Shown: positions 19,540 to 28,470 of the stretch, one piece after another | Layout of the letters: each line of letters begins with the position of its first letter | How positions within the stretch are numbered: the stretch's first letter is position 1 | Assembly: GCA_002007295.1 (NCBI GenBank) | Contig: LNZM01000022.1 | Span: forward strand, 1-40,233 | DNA length: 40,233 bases | Direction: 5' to 3' | Origin: Candidatus Epulonipiscioides saccharophilum | GTDB taxonomy: Bacteria > Bacillota > Clostridia > Lachnospirales > Cellulosilyticaceae | The notes under the pieces: model-generated | Told to the model about the DNA's origin: nothing | Database searches by the model: none | The model's input: only the letters and a program-made list of their open reading frames with translations | Position numbers and translations under genes: made by a program

Positions 19540-19598
19540 CGGTTAACCAAAGGCTCTCTTTTTAGAAGAGCTGTCAGCGAAGCTGACTGAGAGGTTGT
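19540..19598. repeat. REP-like hairpin element
   Basis: ggctctctttttagaagagctgtcagcgaagctgactgagaggtt: two adjacent stem-loops. Confidence 0.8.
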
Positions 19599-19600
19599 AG

Positions 19601-20386
19601 TTAAAATAATAAAAATTGTTCTACATATTTAGACCAGGATCGTTCCGAATGGGTGTCGCCGACACCAACATTAAGATCAATGTTTTCAATAGGCACGCCC
19701 AACTCCAATAACGTCCGAACATATTTTATCGTATCGTTTACATAAATTTGTGCTAACTCTAGCTCATTGGCCAAATGACCTTCTTCTGTACCGACATGGA
19801 CAAAATATTTCATATGCTTATTCGCTTTATTGGTTTTTAAATAATCTATAAATTCATTGTTTTTATACACCCACGATGCTATAGAAAAAACTCCGACTTT
19901 TACAAATTTATCCGGATATTTCGATACAATAAATGCTGTAACTAATCCGCCCATCGAACTTCCGATTATAGAGGCTTCGGCCGTCCGATATTTACTTGCT
20001 ATAAAGGGCATCAATTTTTCTACAAAAAATTCAGCATATTCGAATGCTTTTCCGCCTATCTCTTCATCACCGAATTTTATCGAACTGCTTTGCTTAAACG
20101 GTAGGTATTCTATGGCCCGTTCTTCTTCTGCATTGTCCATGGCCACTATTATATATCCTTCACTCTTTCCTTCTGCTTCTATTCTTGTTACCGTGTCTAA
20201 TACTTCCCAGCTTCCAGTTCCAAAGGGACCTGAACCATAGAATACCGCTTTGCCATCATGAAAGTATACTACTGGATATGCTTTATCATCAATGTCATAT
20301 TTATTTGGTAAATATACTCTTATCTTTCTGGTTATATTTTTTTTCAAATATGGTGTTTCTAAAATATGTTCTTCTATTTTCCACAT
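19601..20386 (-). CDS. Alpha/beta-hydrolase, esterase-D/enterochelin-esterase-like
   Basis: YPVVYFHDGKAVF, nucleophile elbow GSSMGG, terminal catalytic His candidate GDTHSERSW. Confidence 0.85.
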   Translation of the reverse strand: MWKIEEHILETPYLKKNITRKIRVYLPNKYDIDDKAYPVVYFHDGKAVFYGSGPFGTGSWEVLDTVTRIEAEGKSEGYIIVAMDNAEEERAIEYLPFKQSSSIKFGDEEIGGKAFEYAEFFVEKLMPFIASKYRTAEASIIGSSMGGLVTAFIVSKYPDKFVKVGVFSIASWVYKNNEFIDYLKTNKANKHMKYFVHVGTEEGHLANELELAQIYVNDTIKYVRTLLELGVPIENIDLNVGVGDTHSERSWSKYVEQFLLF

Positions 20387-20913
20387 ATTTTTTTCTCCTT
20401 TCTATATAATTTAGATAAATTTTACAATAAAATAGCTTTTTTTGCAAGGGGCATAAATTTTTTATAAGCTTTATGCTTAATCAATTCACCAATTTTCTTT
20501 TATTTGCAATTTTTACTTTATAAAACGTCTTATTATTTTTTGCAAAATATTAAATTTTAGTCGTATTTCTTTAATACTGAACATAATATAGTTAGAGTTC
20601 ATCTTTAGTCGATATAATTTATTTAAATATTTGCAATTTTAATTCTTTGAAATATCTTATTTTTCATAATTTTATATTTCAACTTGAATTAGTCTTATCA
20701 AAAAAAATGTAAAAGCTGACGGTATGTACTAAATTCACTTCGTATTTTTTTAAAATAATGCCTAATATTTTAATCATAAAATATGATTTACGATACTATA
20801 ATAACTATAGAGAGTATCAAATATAATTTTAATTAATAATCAAATTCCTAATGAGTCATTTTATAACATTAGATAATATAAATTTAATAAAATTATAGAA
20901 GGGAGAATTAACC

Positions 20914-21654
20914 ATGTTAAATAATAAGGTAAAAATCCAAGTTAGAAATTTACAAAAAAGTTTTGGGAAAACAGAAGTTTTAAAAGATATGAGTCTTGAT
21001 ATTCATGAAGGTGAGGTAGTCGTACTAATTGGACCTTCTGGAAGCGGAAAATCAACATTTTTAAGATGTTTAAATCACTTAGAAAGTGCTACTGGCGGAA
21101 CAGTTTTTGTAAATAATGAAGAGGTTACTAGTCGACGAACAGATATAAATCAATTAAGAGAAAAAATAGGCATGGTGTTTCAACATTTTAATTTGTTTCC
21201 ACATAAAACAGTAATCGGAAATATCACAACAGCACCCATAGATTTGAAAATTCTATCCAAAGAAGAAGCCTTTGAACGAGGAATGAGCTTATTAAAGCGA
21301 GTTGGATTAGAAACCCGAAAAGATGCTTATCCATCTCAATTATCCGGTGGCCAAAAACAACGAGTAGCTATCGCTCGAGCCTTGGCTATGAATCCTGAAA
21401 TCATGTTATTCGATGAGCCAACTAGTGCGCTGGATCCAGAAATGGTTGGTGAAGTTTTGGCCGTGATGAAAGAGTTAGTATCGGATGGGATGACTATGGT
21501 TATCGTAACTCATGAAATTGGTTTTGCCCGTGAAGTAGCTGATAGAATAGTATTTATGGATAATGGCCATATTATTGAAATAGGATCTCCCGATGAAATT
21601 TTGGATAGCCCTAAAGAACGTCGTACCATAAATTTTTTAAACAAAGTTCTTTAA
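20914..21654 (+). CDS. glnQ: Polar amino acid (glutamine-type) ABC transporter ATP-binding protein
   Basis: [53 protein letters not shown]. Confidence 0.92.
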   Translation: MLNNKVKIQVRNLQKSFGKTEVLKDMSLDIHEGEVVVLIGPSGSGKSTFLRCLNHLESATGGTVFVNNEEVTSRRTDINQLREKIGMVFQHFNLFPHKTVIGNITTAPIDLKILSKEEAFERGMSLLKRVGLETRKDAYPSQLSGGQKQRVAIARALAMNPEIMLFDEPTSALDPEMVGEVLAVMKELVSDGMTMVIVTHEIGFAREVADRIVFMDNGHIIEIGSPDEILDSPKERRTINFLNKVL

Positions 21655-21726
21655 CAATAAAAACCTCTCCAAGTTGGAGTAGTCCTAAATTTTAAGCAAA
21701 GTTCTTTAACAATAAAAAAACTCTCC
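21630..21726. repeat. Duplication of glnQ 3' end (about 40 bp, 21630-21670 and 21687-21726)
   Basis: gcaaagttctttaacaataaaaa...ctctcc recurs 55-57 bp downstream. Confidence 0.9.
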
Positions 21727-21765
21727 GTCAACAAATCTGACTGAGAGTTTAGAGAGGTGTTGTTA

Positions 21766-23049
21766 TTAAAAATTCGACATCATTGCAACAAATGAAGCCT
21801 GAACTTGTTTATAAGCATCTTCTACTGTTTTCGGCTGTACTGTAGACCATGACAATATTGAGTTTTGCCATGTAGCCCAAACTTGATTCCATTCTAAAAC
21901 TCTTGGTCTCGGCACAGATTGCTTATATGAATTTATTGTAGCTACTATTATTTTCTTATTGGTTTCATCTATATCTGATTCTAAATAATTTTCCACGGAT
22001 ACATTTTCTAAGATTTTGCCAGTTTGATTAAATAGATCAGCAGCGTATTCTGGGTTTACTAATTCTTTTATCAGTTCTTCGGCCAATGCCATTTTTTCAG
22101 CATCTTCCTCGATTCTAGCATTTATAACTAGGCCCCATCCGCTCTGCCAATGTTTCAAAGTATCACCGTTTACTGTTACGTCAGTCAAGGCTAACACTTC
22201 CAGATCTTTTCCGGCATTTGTTTTTTCTAGCATACCAGTTGCACCCCATGGGCCGTCTATTCTAAAAGAAGCATCACCGCCGGATCTAATTTCTGATTCT
22301 ATATATCCTATGTAGGCAGCAGAATCCCACAAATCTGTTGCAGCAGCATAATGACCCTGCCAATATTTAAATAACGATGCGAACATTTTTTGTTGTTGTT
22401 CTGTCAAATCCGAGTAATCTTTAACTAAATCACTGTATAAAATTTCTTGATCATTTCTGTCTAACAAGGTTAAACCTACCGCGTTGGTAAATGCTAATCC
22501 AAACCATGGTTCGCAAACCGGAACTAACATGTCTTCATAATTTAGATTGCTGAATTCTATCGGCCCGGTTATGCTAACTTCATTTTTTTCGGCATTCGCT
22601 TTATTGGCAAATACTATTAAAGTTTCTATATTAAAAGGAAATCCTAAATAATCTTCTCCAACTTTAAAGGAAGCACCTAGACCTGATTGAAAATCCGACC
22701 AACCACCTACTTCTTCAGCCATTTCTAAGGCGTTAACTTTGGCTAATACATCATTCCTTGCAAATGAATCGACTGTGTCTGCACCTATTGCAAATACATC
22801 CGGAACATCTTCGTTTGTTACTGTAGTCATGCTAATTAATTCATAAACATCGAACGAACTCAAATTATAAATTTCTATTTCGGCATTTGGATTCTCTTCT
22901 AACACTCTTCCTATGGCCGATTCATAATATTCTTTATGTAGTGGATCCACTTGTATGCTTATGCTCACTTTCTCATCCGTGTTACTTTCTTGTGCACAAC
23001 CAACAAATAATCCTGTTAATATTAACGTTATACATCCAAATTTCTTCAT
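21766..23049 (-). CDS. Extracellular solute-binding lipoprotein (family 1, sugar-type)
   Basis: Lipobox LFVGC; VSISIQVDPLHKEYYESAI; DVFAIGADTVDSFA; FRIDGPWGATGM. Confidence 0.87.
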   Translation of the reverse strand: MKKFGCITLILTGLFVGCAQESNTDEKVSISIQVDPLHKEYYESAIGRVLEENPNAEIEIYNLSSFDVYELISMTTVTNEDVPDVFAIGADTVDSFARNDVLAKVNALEMAEEVGGWSDFQSGLGASFKVGEDYLGFPFNIETLIVFANKANAEKNEVSITGPIEFSNLNYEDMLVPVCEPWFGLAFTNAVGLTLLDRNDQEILYSDLVKDYSDLTEQQQKMFASLFKYWQGHYAAATDLWDSAAYIGYIESEIRSGGDASFRIDGPWGATGMLEKTNAGKDLEVLALTDVTVNGDTLKHWQSGWGLVINARIEEDAEKMALAEELIKELVNPEYAADLFNQTGKILENVSVENYLESDIDETNKKIIVATINSYKQSVPRPRVLEWNQVWATWQNSILSWSTVQPKTVEDAYKQVQASFVAMMSNF

Positions 23050-23438
23050 TTATTATCTCCTTACCTCTTAAATTTTAAAAAAAATACGATGTCCTATACA
23101 TATGTACACCTCATTTAATTCCTGTACTTTTACGCTCGACTTTCAATTGTTGATAAATCAACACTAATTTGCAATTGCTTTGTTATCTTAACGCAATATT
23201 ATTATTATCTACTTAATTTTAGTATACATTCGCAAAAAATTCATGCTTAAGTTTTACTGTTCTTTCCTTATATTAGCACACTACTGCATGTTTTTCAATG
23301 CATTTATTGTTTTATTTATAAATAACTTCAGTGTTTTTATTCCTATTCTCAATCTCTCAGTCACTTCGTGACAGCCTTGCAGTATATATTAAAAATCATT
23401 TATACTAATATTACAACATAAAAAATCAGGAGGAACTT

Positions 23439-24617
23439 ATGATTTCAAAAAAAATGCAAGAATTAGTAGCCGGTAGCTCAGTTATACGAGCTATGTTTGA
23501 AGAGGGCAAATTAATGGCCCAAAAATATGGTGCAGAAAATGTATTTGATTTTAGTTTAGGTAATCCAAATACAGCGCCACCGAATACATTGATAGAAGAT
23601 ATTTGCGATATATTGAAAAATAATCAATCTATCCATGGTTATATGAACAATTCCGGATATGAACAGACTAGAGAAACTATCGCACAATCTATAAATTGCA
23701 AAGACGGTCTTAATCTAAACTTTAAAAATGTTTGCATGTGCGTAGGCGCAGCAGGTGGCCTAAATATTATCTTAAAAACCATATTAAATCCTTTAGACGA
23801 AGTTATAGTCTTCGCACCATTTTTTAGTGAGTACAAAAATTATGTAGACAATTTTGATGGTCACTTAAAAATTATTCCGGCTAATCCACCTAGCTTCATG
23901 CCAGATCTGAAAGCTTTCGAGTCGGCTATAAATAAGAATACGAAAGCAATTATAATTAATACGCCGAACAATCCTACCGGTGTCGTTTACGACGATGATA
24001 CTTTAGCCGGATTAGCCCATATATTAAATCGTAAGCAACAGGAATTTTCCCAGGATATTTATCTAATTTCCGATGAACCATATCGAGAAATCGTTTATGA
24101 TAACATTAAAGTCCCTTCCATTTTAAAATTTTACGATAACTCTTTTATTGCGTATTCTTACAGCAAATCCTTATCTTTGCCAGGTGAACGCATCGGTTAT
24201 GTTGTTGCTAACTCGGCCATGAAAGACTTGGACGAAATAATGTCTGCCCTAAATGTAGCAAACAGAATTTTAGGATTTGTAAATGCTCCGTCCTTATTTC
24301 AAAAGGTTGTTGAACGCTACGTCGATGCACCAGTTAATTTAGACTTATATAAATCTAACCGAGATATTTTATATAAGCATTTAGTTTCTTTAGGTTTTGA
24401 GATAAATAATCCGGACGGAGCATTTTATTTATTTCCTAAAAGCTTAATATCCGACGATGTAGCTTTTTGCAATGAGGCCAAAAAATTCAATTTATTATTA
24501 GTCCCGGGGAGCGCCTTTGGTTGTAAAGGATATTTTAGAATCGCCTATTGCGTAAGCCCCTCTACTGTTATTAACTCTCTTTCTTCTTTTACAAATCTTG
24601 TGGCCCATTTTAAATAA
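23439..24617 (+). CDS. Pyridoxal-phosphate aminotransferase, class I/II
   Basis: FDFSLGNPNTAPP, NTPNNPTGVVY, LISDEPYREI, SYSKSLSLPGERIGY lysine motif. Confidence 0.93.
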   Translation: MISKKMQELVAGSSVIRAMFEEGKLMAQKYGAENVFDFSLGNPNTAPPNTLIEDICDILKNNQSIHGYMNNSGYEQTRETIAQSINCKDGLNLNFKNVCMCVGAAGGLNIILKTILNPLDEVIVFAPFFSEYKNYVDNFDGHLKIIPANPPSFMPDLKAFESAINKNTKAIIINTPNNPTGVVYDDDTLAGLAHILNRKQQEFSQDIYLISDEPYREIVYDNIKVPSILKFYDNSFIAYSYSKSLSLPGERIGYVVANSAMKDLDEIMSALNVANRILGFVNAPSLFQKVVERYVDAPVNLDLYKSNRDILYKHLVSLGFEINNPDGAFYLFPKSLISDDVAFCNEAKKFNLLLVPGSAFGCKGYFRIAYCVSPSTVINSLSSFTNLVAHFK

Positions 24618-24662
24618 AAAAATCCACTAAATTATTTTAACGCTAAAGGAAAGGTTAGTACA

Positions 24663-25811
24663 ATGGACAATATTTTTGATAAATTAAGCAAAACGTGGGA
24701 TATAAATAGCGATAAGAATACTTATAAACAAGAAATATCTCATTTAATTCATCAACTCTATATACAGGATGATTTTGAAGACCTTATAATTCTTAGCCAA
24801 CGCATCTTAGATTTATCATTTAAATTTAGTGTTTGTAAAATTCGATACGCAGACGCTCTTATCGGATCCGAATTAGTCTTGAAAGAAATTACAGAACTGC
24901 ATGGTATATCCAAAATTTTTGTGTGTAACCAAGACTTTGTACATCCTGATAATTTAGCCAGTTATAACGACTCCATTCTCACTCTAAGCTTATGGTGCGA
25001 AATAATTAGATACAACGAAAATAATTCCTTAGAACCTATTGAACTTTTACACAATGGTCAACGTTTTGAAATTCAAAATCGACTTATTGAAGCCTATCAA
25101 ATTATTGAAATTTGGGAACTAACCGGTGATAGATGGTATCGTTTCATTCAAATTGCAAAATCTATTTTACAACAATATGATAAGCAAAAAAGTTTATTTG
25201 AATATATTTGTGATTTATTCGGCCATTTATGTAATATCTTCATTTTTTATATAGATATAGATATGCCAATCTATTTAGAACGTTTTGTAAAATTGGTTGT
25301 ACAAGAAAATAAATTAACTACCATACAAATACCAGATATAATTAATGCTCAGCCTCAAAATATTATTCTCTTCGATTTAGCTTTGGATATTTTAGAACAA
25401 TGGTGTATCCTAAAATACCCATCCATAATAGAGCGAAGTAAACTAAACCTTTTAGTCAAAAATCGAGTTTTAGAGGATGGTTGTATTGACGAAACTAATA
25501 TTATTAAAATCTTGCATAAGTGGAACGATCTAGAAGACATCGAGTTTAACTTTAAAATTTTAATTAACGATCTAACTATGTTACTTTTAGACAAAGACGA
25601 TTCTCTAAAAATGGGTTGGGATACATTCAACTTAACTAAACATTTAATTTCTAATATGATGACTTATAACGAAATAAAAAATAGATGGTTTATAGAATTA
25701 GAAAGTTATGAACATTTTTTAGAACTAGTCAGTATCCATTTTAATTTGCAACTGAATTTAGCCAAAACATTTATAAATAATTTTGCTAATTATGAAATAC
25801 GGCATCTATGA
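24663..25811 (+). CDS. Hypothetical protein, helical, no recognised domain
   Basis: 382 aa ORF with upstream aaaggaaagg, no overlap, co-directional with aminotransferase. Confidence 0.75.
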   Translation: MDNIFDKLSKTWDINSDKNTYKQEISHLIHQLYIQDDFEDLIILSQRILDLSFKFSVCKIRYADALIGSELVLKEITELHGISKIFVCNQDFVHPDNLASYNDSILTLSLWCEIIRYNENNSLEPIELLHNGQRFEIQNRLIEAYQIIEIWELTGDRWYRFIQIAKSILQQYDKQKSLFEYICDLFGHLCNIFIFYIDIDMPIYLERFVKLVVQENKLTTIQIPDIINAQPQNIILFDLALDILEQWCILKYPSIIERSKLNLLVKNRVLEDGCIDETNIIKILHKWNDLEDIEFNFKILINDLTMLLLDKDDSLKMGWDTFNLTKHLISNMMTYNEIKNRWFIELESYEHFLELVSIHFNLQLNLAKTFINNFANYEIRHL

Positions 25812-25854
25812 GCAATAGTAAATAAGATAAATATTAAAAAGCCAGTCCTTATTA

Positions 25855-26028
25855 CTAAGGGCTGACTTCTTCTAGTTCTAAGTTTATGGGCATATCGTCT
25901 TGTAGATTTTTCACTACCTCTATTACAGATTGATTTTCGAATTTATTACTAATAAAAGTAACAGTTTGTGCAGTCACTATTGAAGCTATTACATAAACTG
26001 TTGCTATTAGTGAAATATTTTTTTTCAC
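25855..26028 (-). CDS. Putative small secreted/membrane protein (57 aa, GTG start)
   Basis: MKKNISLIATVYVIASIVTAQTVTFISNKFENQSVIEVVKNLQDDMPINLELEEVSP; RBS aaaggggg; absent from the ORF track. Confidence 0.55.
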   Translation of the reverse strand: MKKNISLIATVYVIASIVTAQTVTFISNKFENQSVIEVVKNLQDDMPINLELEEVSP

Positions 26029-26197
26029 AATAAAGATGCCCCCTTTACAACTTATTTAATTTATTCAAGTTAACTAACTTATTAAAAGTATTGACAAAAT
26101 TTTAGATCTATATACTTAGATAAATAGTTTGGAAAATTTTTTATTAGATAAACCTCTCAGTCAACTTCGCTGACACCTCCCTCTCCGAGGGAGGCAC

Positions 26198-26232
26198 AAA
26201 AAAAGCCCACTCCATCTAGGCAGTAGGCTTTT
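26198..26232 (-). terminator. Terminator of tRNA-Gly/tRNA-Pro unit
   Basis: Minus strand AAAAGCCTACTGCCTAGATGGAGTGGGCTTTTTTT. Confidence 0.75.
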
Positions 26233-26246
26233 GTAATTTTAATAAT

Positions 26247-26320
26247 CGGGGTGACAGGACTCGAACCTGCGGCCTCCTGGACCCAAACCAGGCGCTCTAG
26301 CCAAACTGAGCCACACCCCG
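26247..26320 (-). tRNA. tRNA-Pro(UGG)
   Basis: CGGGGTGTGGCTCAG...CCTGGTTTGGGTCCAGG...GGTTCGAGTCCTGTCACCCCG. Confidence 0.97.
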
Positions 26321-26325
26321 ATAAA

Positions 26326-26397
26326 AGCGCGAGACGGGAGTCGAACCCGCGACCCTCTCCTTGGCAAGGAGATGCTCTACCACTGAGCCACTCGCGC
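26326..26397 (-). tRNA. tRNA-Gly(GCC)
   Basis: GCGCGAGTGGCTCAGTGG...CTCCTTGCCAAGGAG...GGTTCGACTCCCGTCTCGCGC. Confidence 0.97.
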
Positions 26398-26416
26398 ACT
26401 TCTCTTTTACGTTCTT

Positions 26417-26446
26417 ATAATAGCATAAATTGTCGACCTTTGTCAA
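26417..26446 (-). promoter_or_regulatory. Promoter of tRNA-Gly/tRNA-Pro unit
   Basis: Minus strand TTGACA, 18-nt spacer, TATTAT. Confidence 0.6.
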
Positions 26447-26485
26447 CACCTTTTTGAAAATTTTTTTATTAATTTTTCGACATCG

Positions 26486-26570
26486 CTTTTCATCCACCAA
26501 TTTCACTCCATCATCTACTTATTTAATGCTGGATATTTCTTTCGCTCTCATTTCAAACCCTATTAATTTC
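26486..26570 (-). pseudogene. Decayed duplicate of acpP 3' end
   Basis: Minus strand KEISSIK*VDDGVKLVDEK versus AcpP KEISNFKRVNDIVKMVDEK; colinear offset 95 bp. Confidence 0.88.
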
Positions 26571-26802
26571 CCATAAGCATTTTTTCGTCCACCATTTTTA
26601 CTATATCATTTACACGTTTAAAGTTGGATATTTCTTTCGTACTAAATTCAAATCCATATTCTGTTTCTATATTCATAACTATTTGATATACATCCAAAGA
26701 ATCAGCATTTAAATGTCTAACAAAATGACTTTTCGGCTTAATTTTGTCAATTGGTATGTTCAAATTACTACTAATAATTTTTTTTATAATATCAATTGTC
26801 AT
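26563..26802 (-). CDS. acpP: Acyl carrier protein
   Basis: 79 aa with phosphopantetheine site motif ADSLDVYQIVMNIETEYGFEF. Confidence 0.93.
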   Translation of the reverse strand: MTIDIIKKIISSNLNIPIDKIKPKSHFVRHLNADSLDVYQIVMNIETEYGFEFSTKEISNFKRVNDIVKMVDEKMLMGN

Positions 26803-26867
26803 CTAATCACCATTTCATTTTTTGTATATTATATGTATTCTATAAGTAAATTGATCCACCTTTATTT

Positions 26868-26914
26868 AAAACCCTCAATAATCTATATGATAAATAGAAT
26901 AAGAGGGCTTTTTC
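26868..26914 (-). terminator. Probable terminator between plsX and acpP
   Basis: Minus strand CCCTC..ATTCTAT..ATAGAT..GAGGG followed by T-rich tract. Confidence 0.6.
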
Positions 26915-26919
26915 TTCAA

Positions 26920-27921
26920 TTACTTCTCTTCTTCAAATTTCATACTTATTTTCTTCACTAAATCTGTCTTTATAAATCTTTCTACTTGTAGTATAGCTCC
27001 TTTTACTTCTTCGGATTTTGAATTTCCATGGATCTTTACTACTAAGCCTTTTAATCCTAATATTGGTGCTCCGCCTTTGTCGTTATAATAGAATTTGCTT
27101 TTTATATTCTTTAATCCGCTTTTCATCAATAGCGCTGCTATCTTTGTTTTAACACTTCTTGTAAACTCTTCTTTCATCATGCTAAATACCCAGTTTCCAA
27201 AGCCTTCCATGAATTTTAATATTACATTCCCAACAAACGCATCACAGACTACTATATCGGCTACTCCACTCGGTATTTCTCTAGCTTCTAAATTGCCCAT
27301 AAAATTTATATTCTTATCTTCTTTTATTAATTTATAGGCCTCTTTTGTTAATTGATTGCCTTTCTCTTCTTCCGTTCCAATATTCACTAATCCGACGACC
27401 GGATTTTTCACATGTAAACATTCCTGCATATAAACTGTTCCTATTTTTGCAAACTGATATAAAAATTCCGGCTTTGCATCTACGTTTGCGCCACCATCTA
27501 CTAGCAAAGAATAACCTTTTTTAGTTGGCATTAACGGTGCGATTACTGGCCTCTTTATCCCTCTTAATCGACCCACGACTGATGTAGCCCCCGCTACCAA
27601 TGCTCCAGAATTTCCTGCGGATATTATTCCTTTTACTTTTTCATCTCTCACTAAATGTAATCCAACCGACATCGATGAATCTCTTTTCGTTCTTACGGCT
27701 GAAAATGAGTCTTCCATCGTTATTATATCTTTTGCGTCTTGGATTTCTATCCTACTTTTATCTACTTTGTATTTATCTAATTCCTTTTTTATAACATCTT
27801 CTTTGCCGACCAATACTAATTGTACTGTACACTTTTCTTCTTTTAACGCTTCGACACACCCTTTTATTATTTCACTTGGTGCGTTGTCTCCGCCCATGGC
27901 ATCTATAGCAATCTTTATCAT
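26920..27921 (-). CDS. plsX: Phosphate acyltransferase PlsX
   Basis: MIKIAIDAMGGDNAPSEIIKG; start at 27921 with GGAGGA RBS. Confidence 0.96.
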   Translation of the reverse strand: MIKIAIDAMGGDNAPSEIIKGCVEALKEEKCTVQLVLVGKEDVIKKELDKYKVDKSRIEIQDAKDIITMEDSFSAVRTKRDSSMSVGLHLVRDEKVKGIISAGNSGALVAGATSVVGRLRGIKRPVIAPLMPTKKGYSLLVDGGANVDAKPEFLYQFAKIGTVYMQECLHVKNPVVGLVNIGTEEEKGNQLTKEAYKLIKEDKNINFMGNLEAREIPSGVADIVVCDAFVGNVILKFMEGFGNWVFSMMKEEFTRSVKTKIAALLMKSGLKNIKSKFYYNDKGGAPILGLKGLVVKIHGNSKSEEVKGAILQVERFIKTDLVKKISMKFEEEK

Positions 27922-27965
27922 TTTCTTATCCTCCTTTTCAAGTACATTATGCATTTATTTATTCA

Positions 27966-27992
27966 AAAAAAAGACAGCCGAAGCTGCCTTCT
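27966..27992 (-). terminator. Terminator/attenuator between rpmF and plsX
   Basis: Minus strand AGGCAGC-TTCG-GCTGTCTTTTTTTT. Confidence 0.8.
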
Positions 27993-28000
27993 AAATTAGT

Positions 28001-28177
28001 CTAATCTATCTTAATAACTTCACGTCCAGCATATGATCCGCACGCTTTACATACGTGATGTGTCATCATAAGCTCTCCACATTTTTTACAAGAAGCTAAG
28101 TTAAGCGGAGATAGTTTCCAGTTAGCTTTTCTAGAGTTTCTTCTCGCCTTAGACGTTTTTCTTTTTGGTACTGCCAT
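28001..28177 (-). CDS. rpmF: 50S ribosomal protein L32
   Basis: MAVPKRKTSKARRNSRKANWKLSPLNLASCKKCGELMMTHHVCKACGSYAGREVIKID; not in the ORF track (58 aa). Confidence 0.97.
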   Translation of the reverse strand: MAVPKRKTSKARRNSRKANWKLSPLNLASCKKCGELMMTHHVCKACGSYAGREVIKID

Positions 28178-28251
28178 TTTTTTACACCTCCATTTTTACC
28201 ACTTACGGCTATTATATATTATTTAGAGGTATTTTGTCAACTTAATATCTG

Positions 28252-28365
28252 CTATTTATTGCCTTTTTTGCTAAAGCTTTTTAGATATTTCGACACTTTT
28301 TCCTTATACCCTACTAAACTTTTTTCGATTTGTTGTATTGATTTCTTCATATCCATTTTATCCAT
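28252..28365 (-). CDS. Putative 37-aa basic small protein
   Basis: MDKMDMKKSIQQIEKSLVGYKEKVSKYLKSFSKKGNK after GGAGG RBS. Confidence 0.55.
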   Translation of the reverse strand: MDKMDMKKSIQQIEKSLVGYKEKVSKYLKSFSKKGNK

Positions 28366-28390
28366 TTTGCGTATACCTCCGTATAACTTC

Positions 28391-28470
28391 ATCCATAGTT
28401 AATTAGTTGTTAGTTGGCTATTTCAAAATTATCCATAGTTAATTGGTTGTTAATTGGCTATTCCAAAATT
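28391..28470. repeat. 40-bp tandem duplication spanning the ackA stop codon
   Basis: atccatagttaatt(a/g)gttgtta(g/a)ttggctatt(t/c)caaaatt at 28391 and 28431. Confidence 0.95.

Noticed and set aside
26157-26506. ORFs MREWLSGRASPCQGEGRG..., MTGLEPAASWTQTRRSS..., and 26297-26506
   Set aside because: Spurious translations through tRNA-Gly and tRNA-Pro genes (and, for 26297-26506, part of the acpP tail copy).
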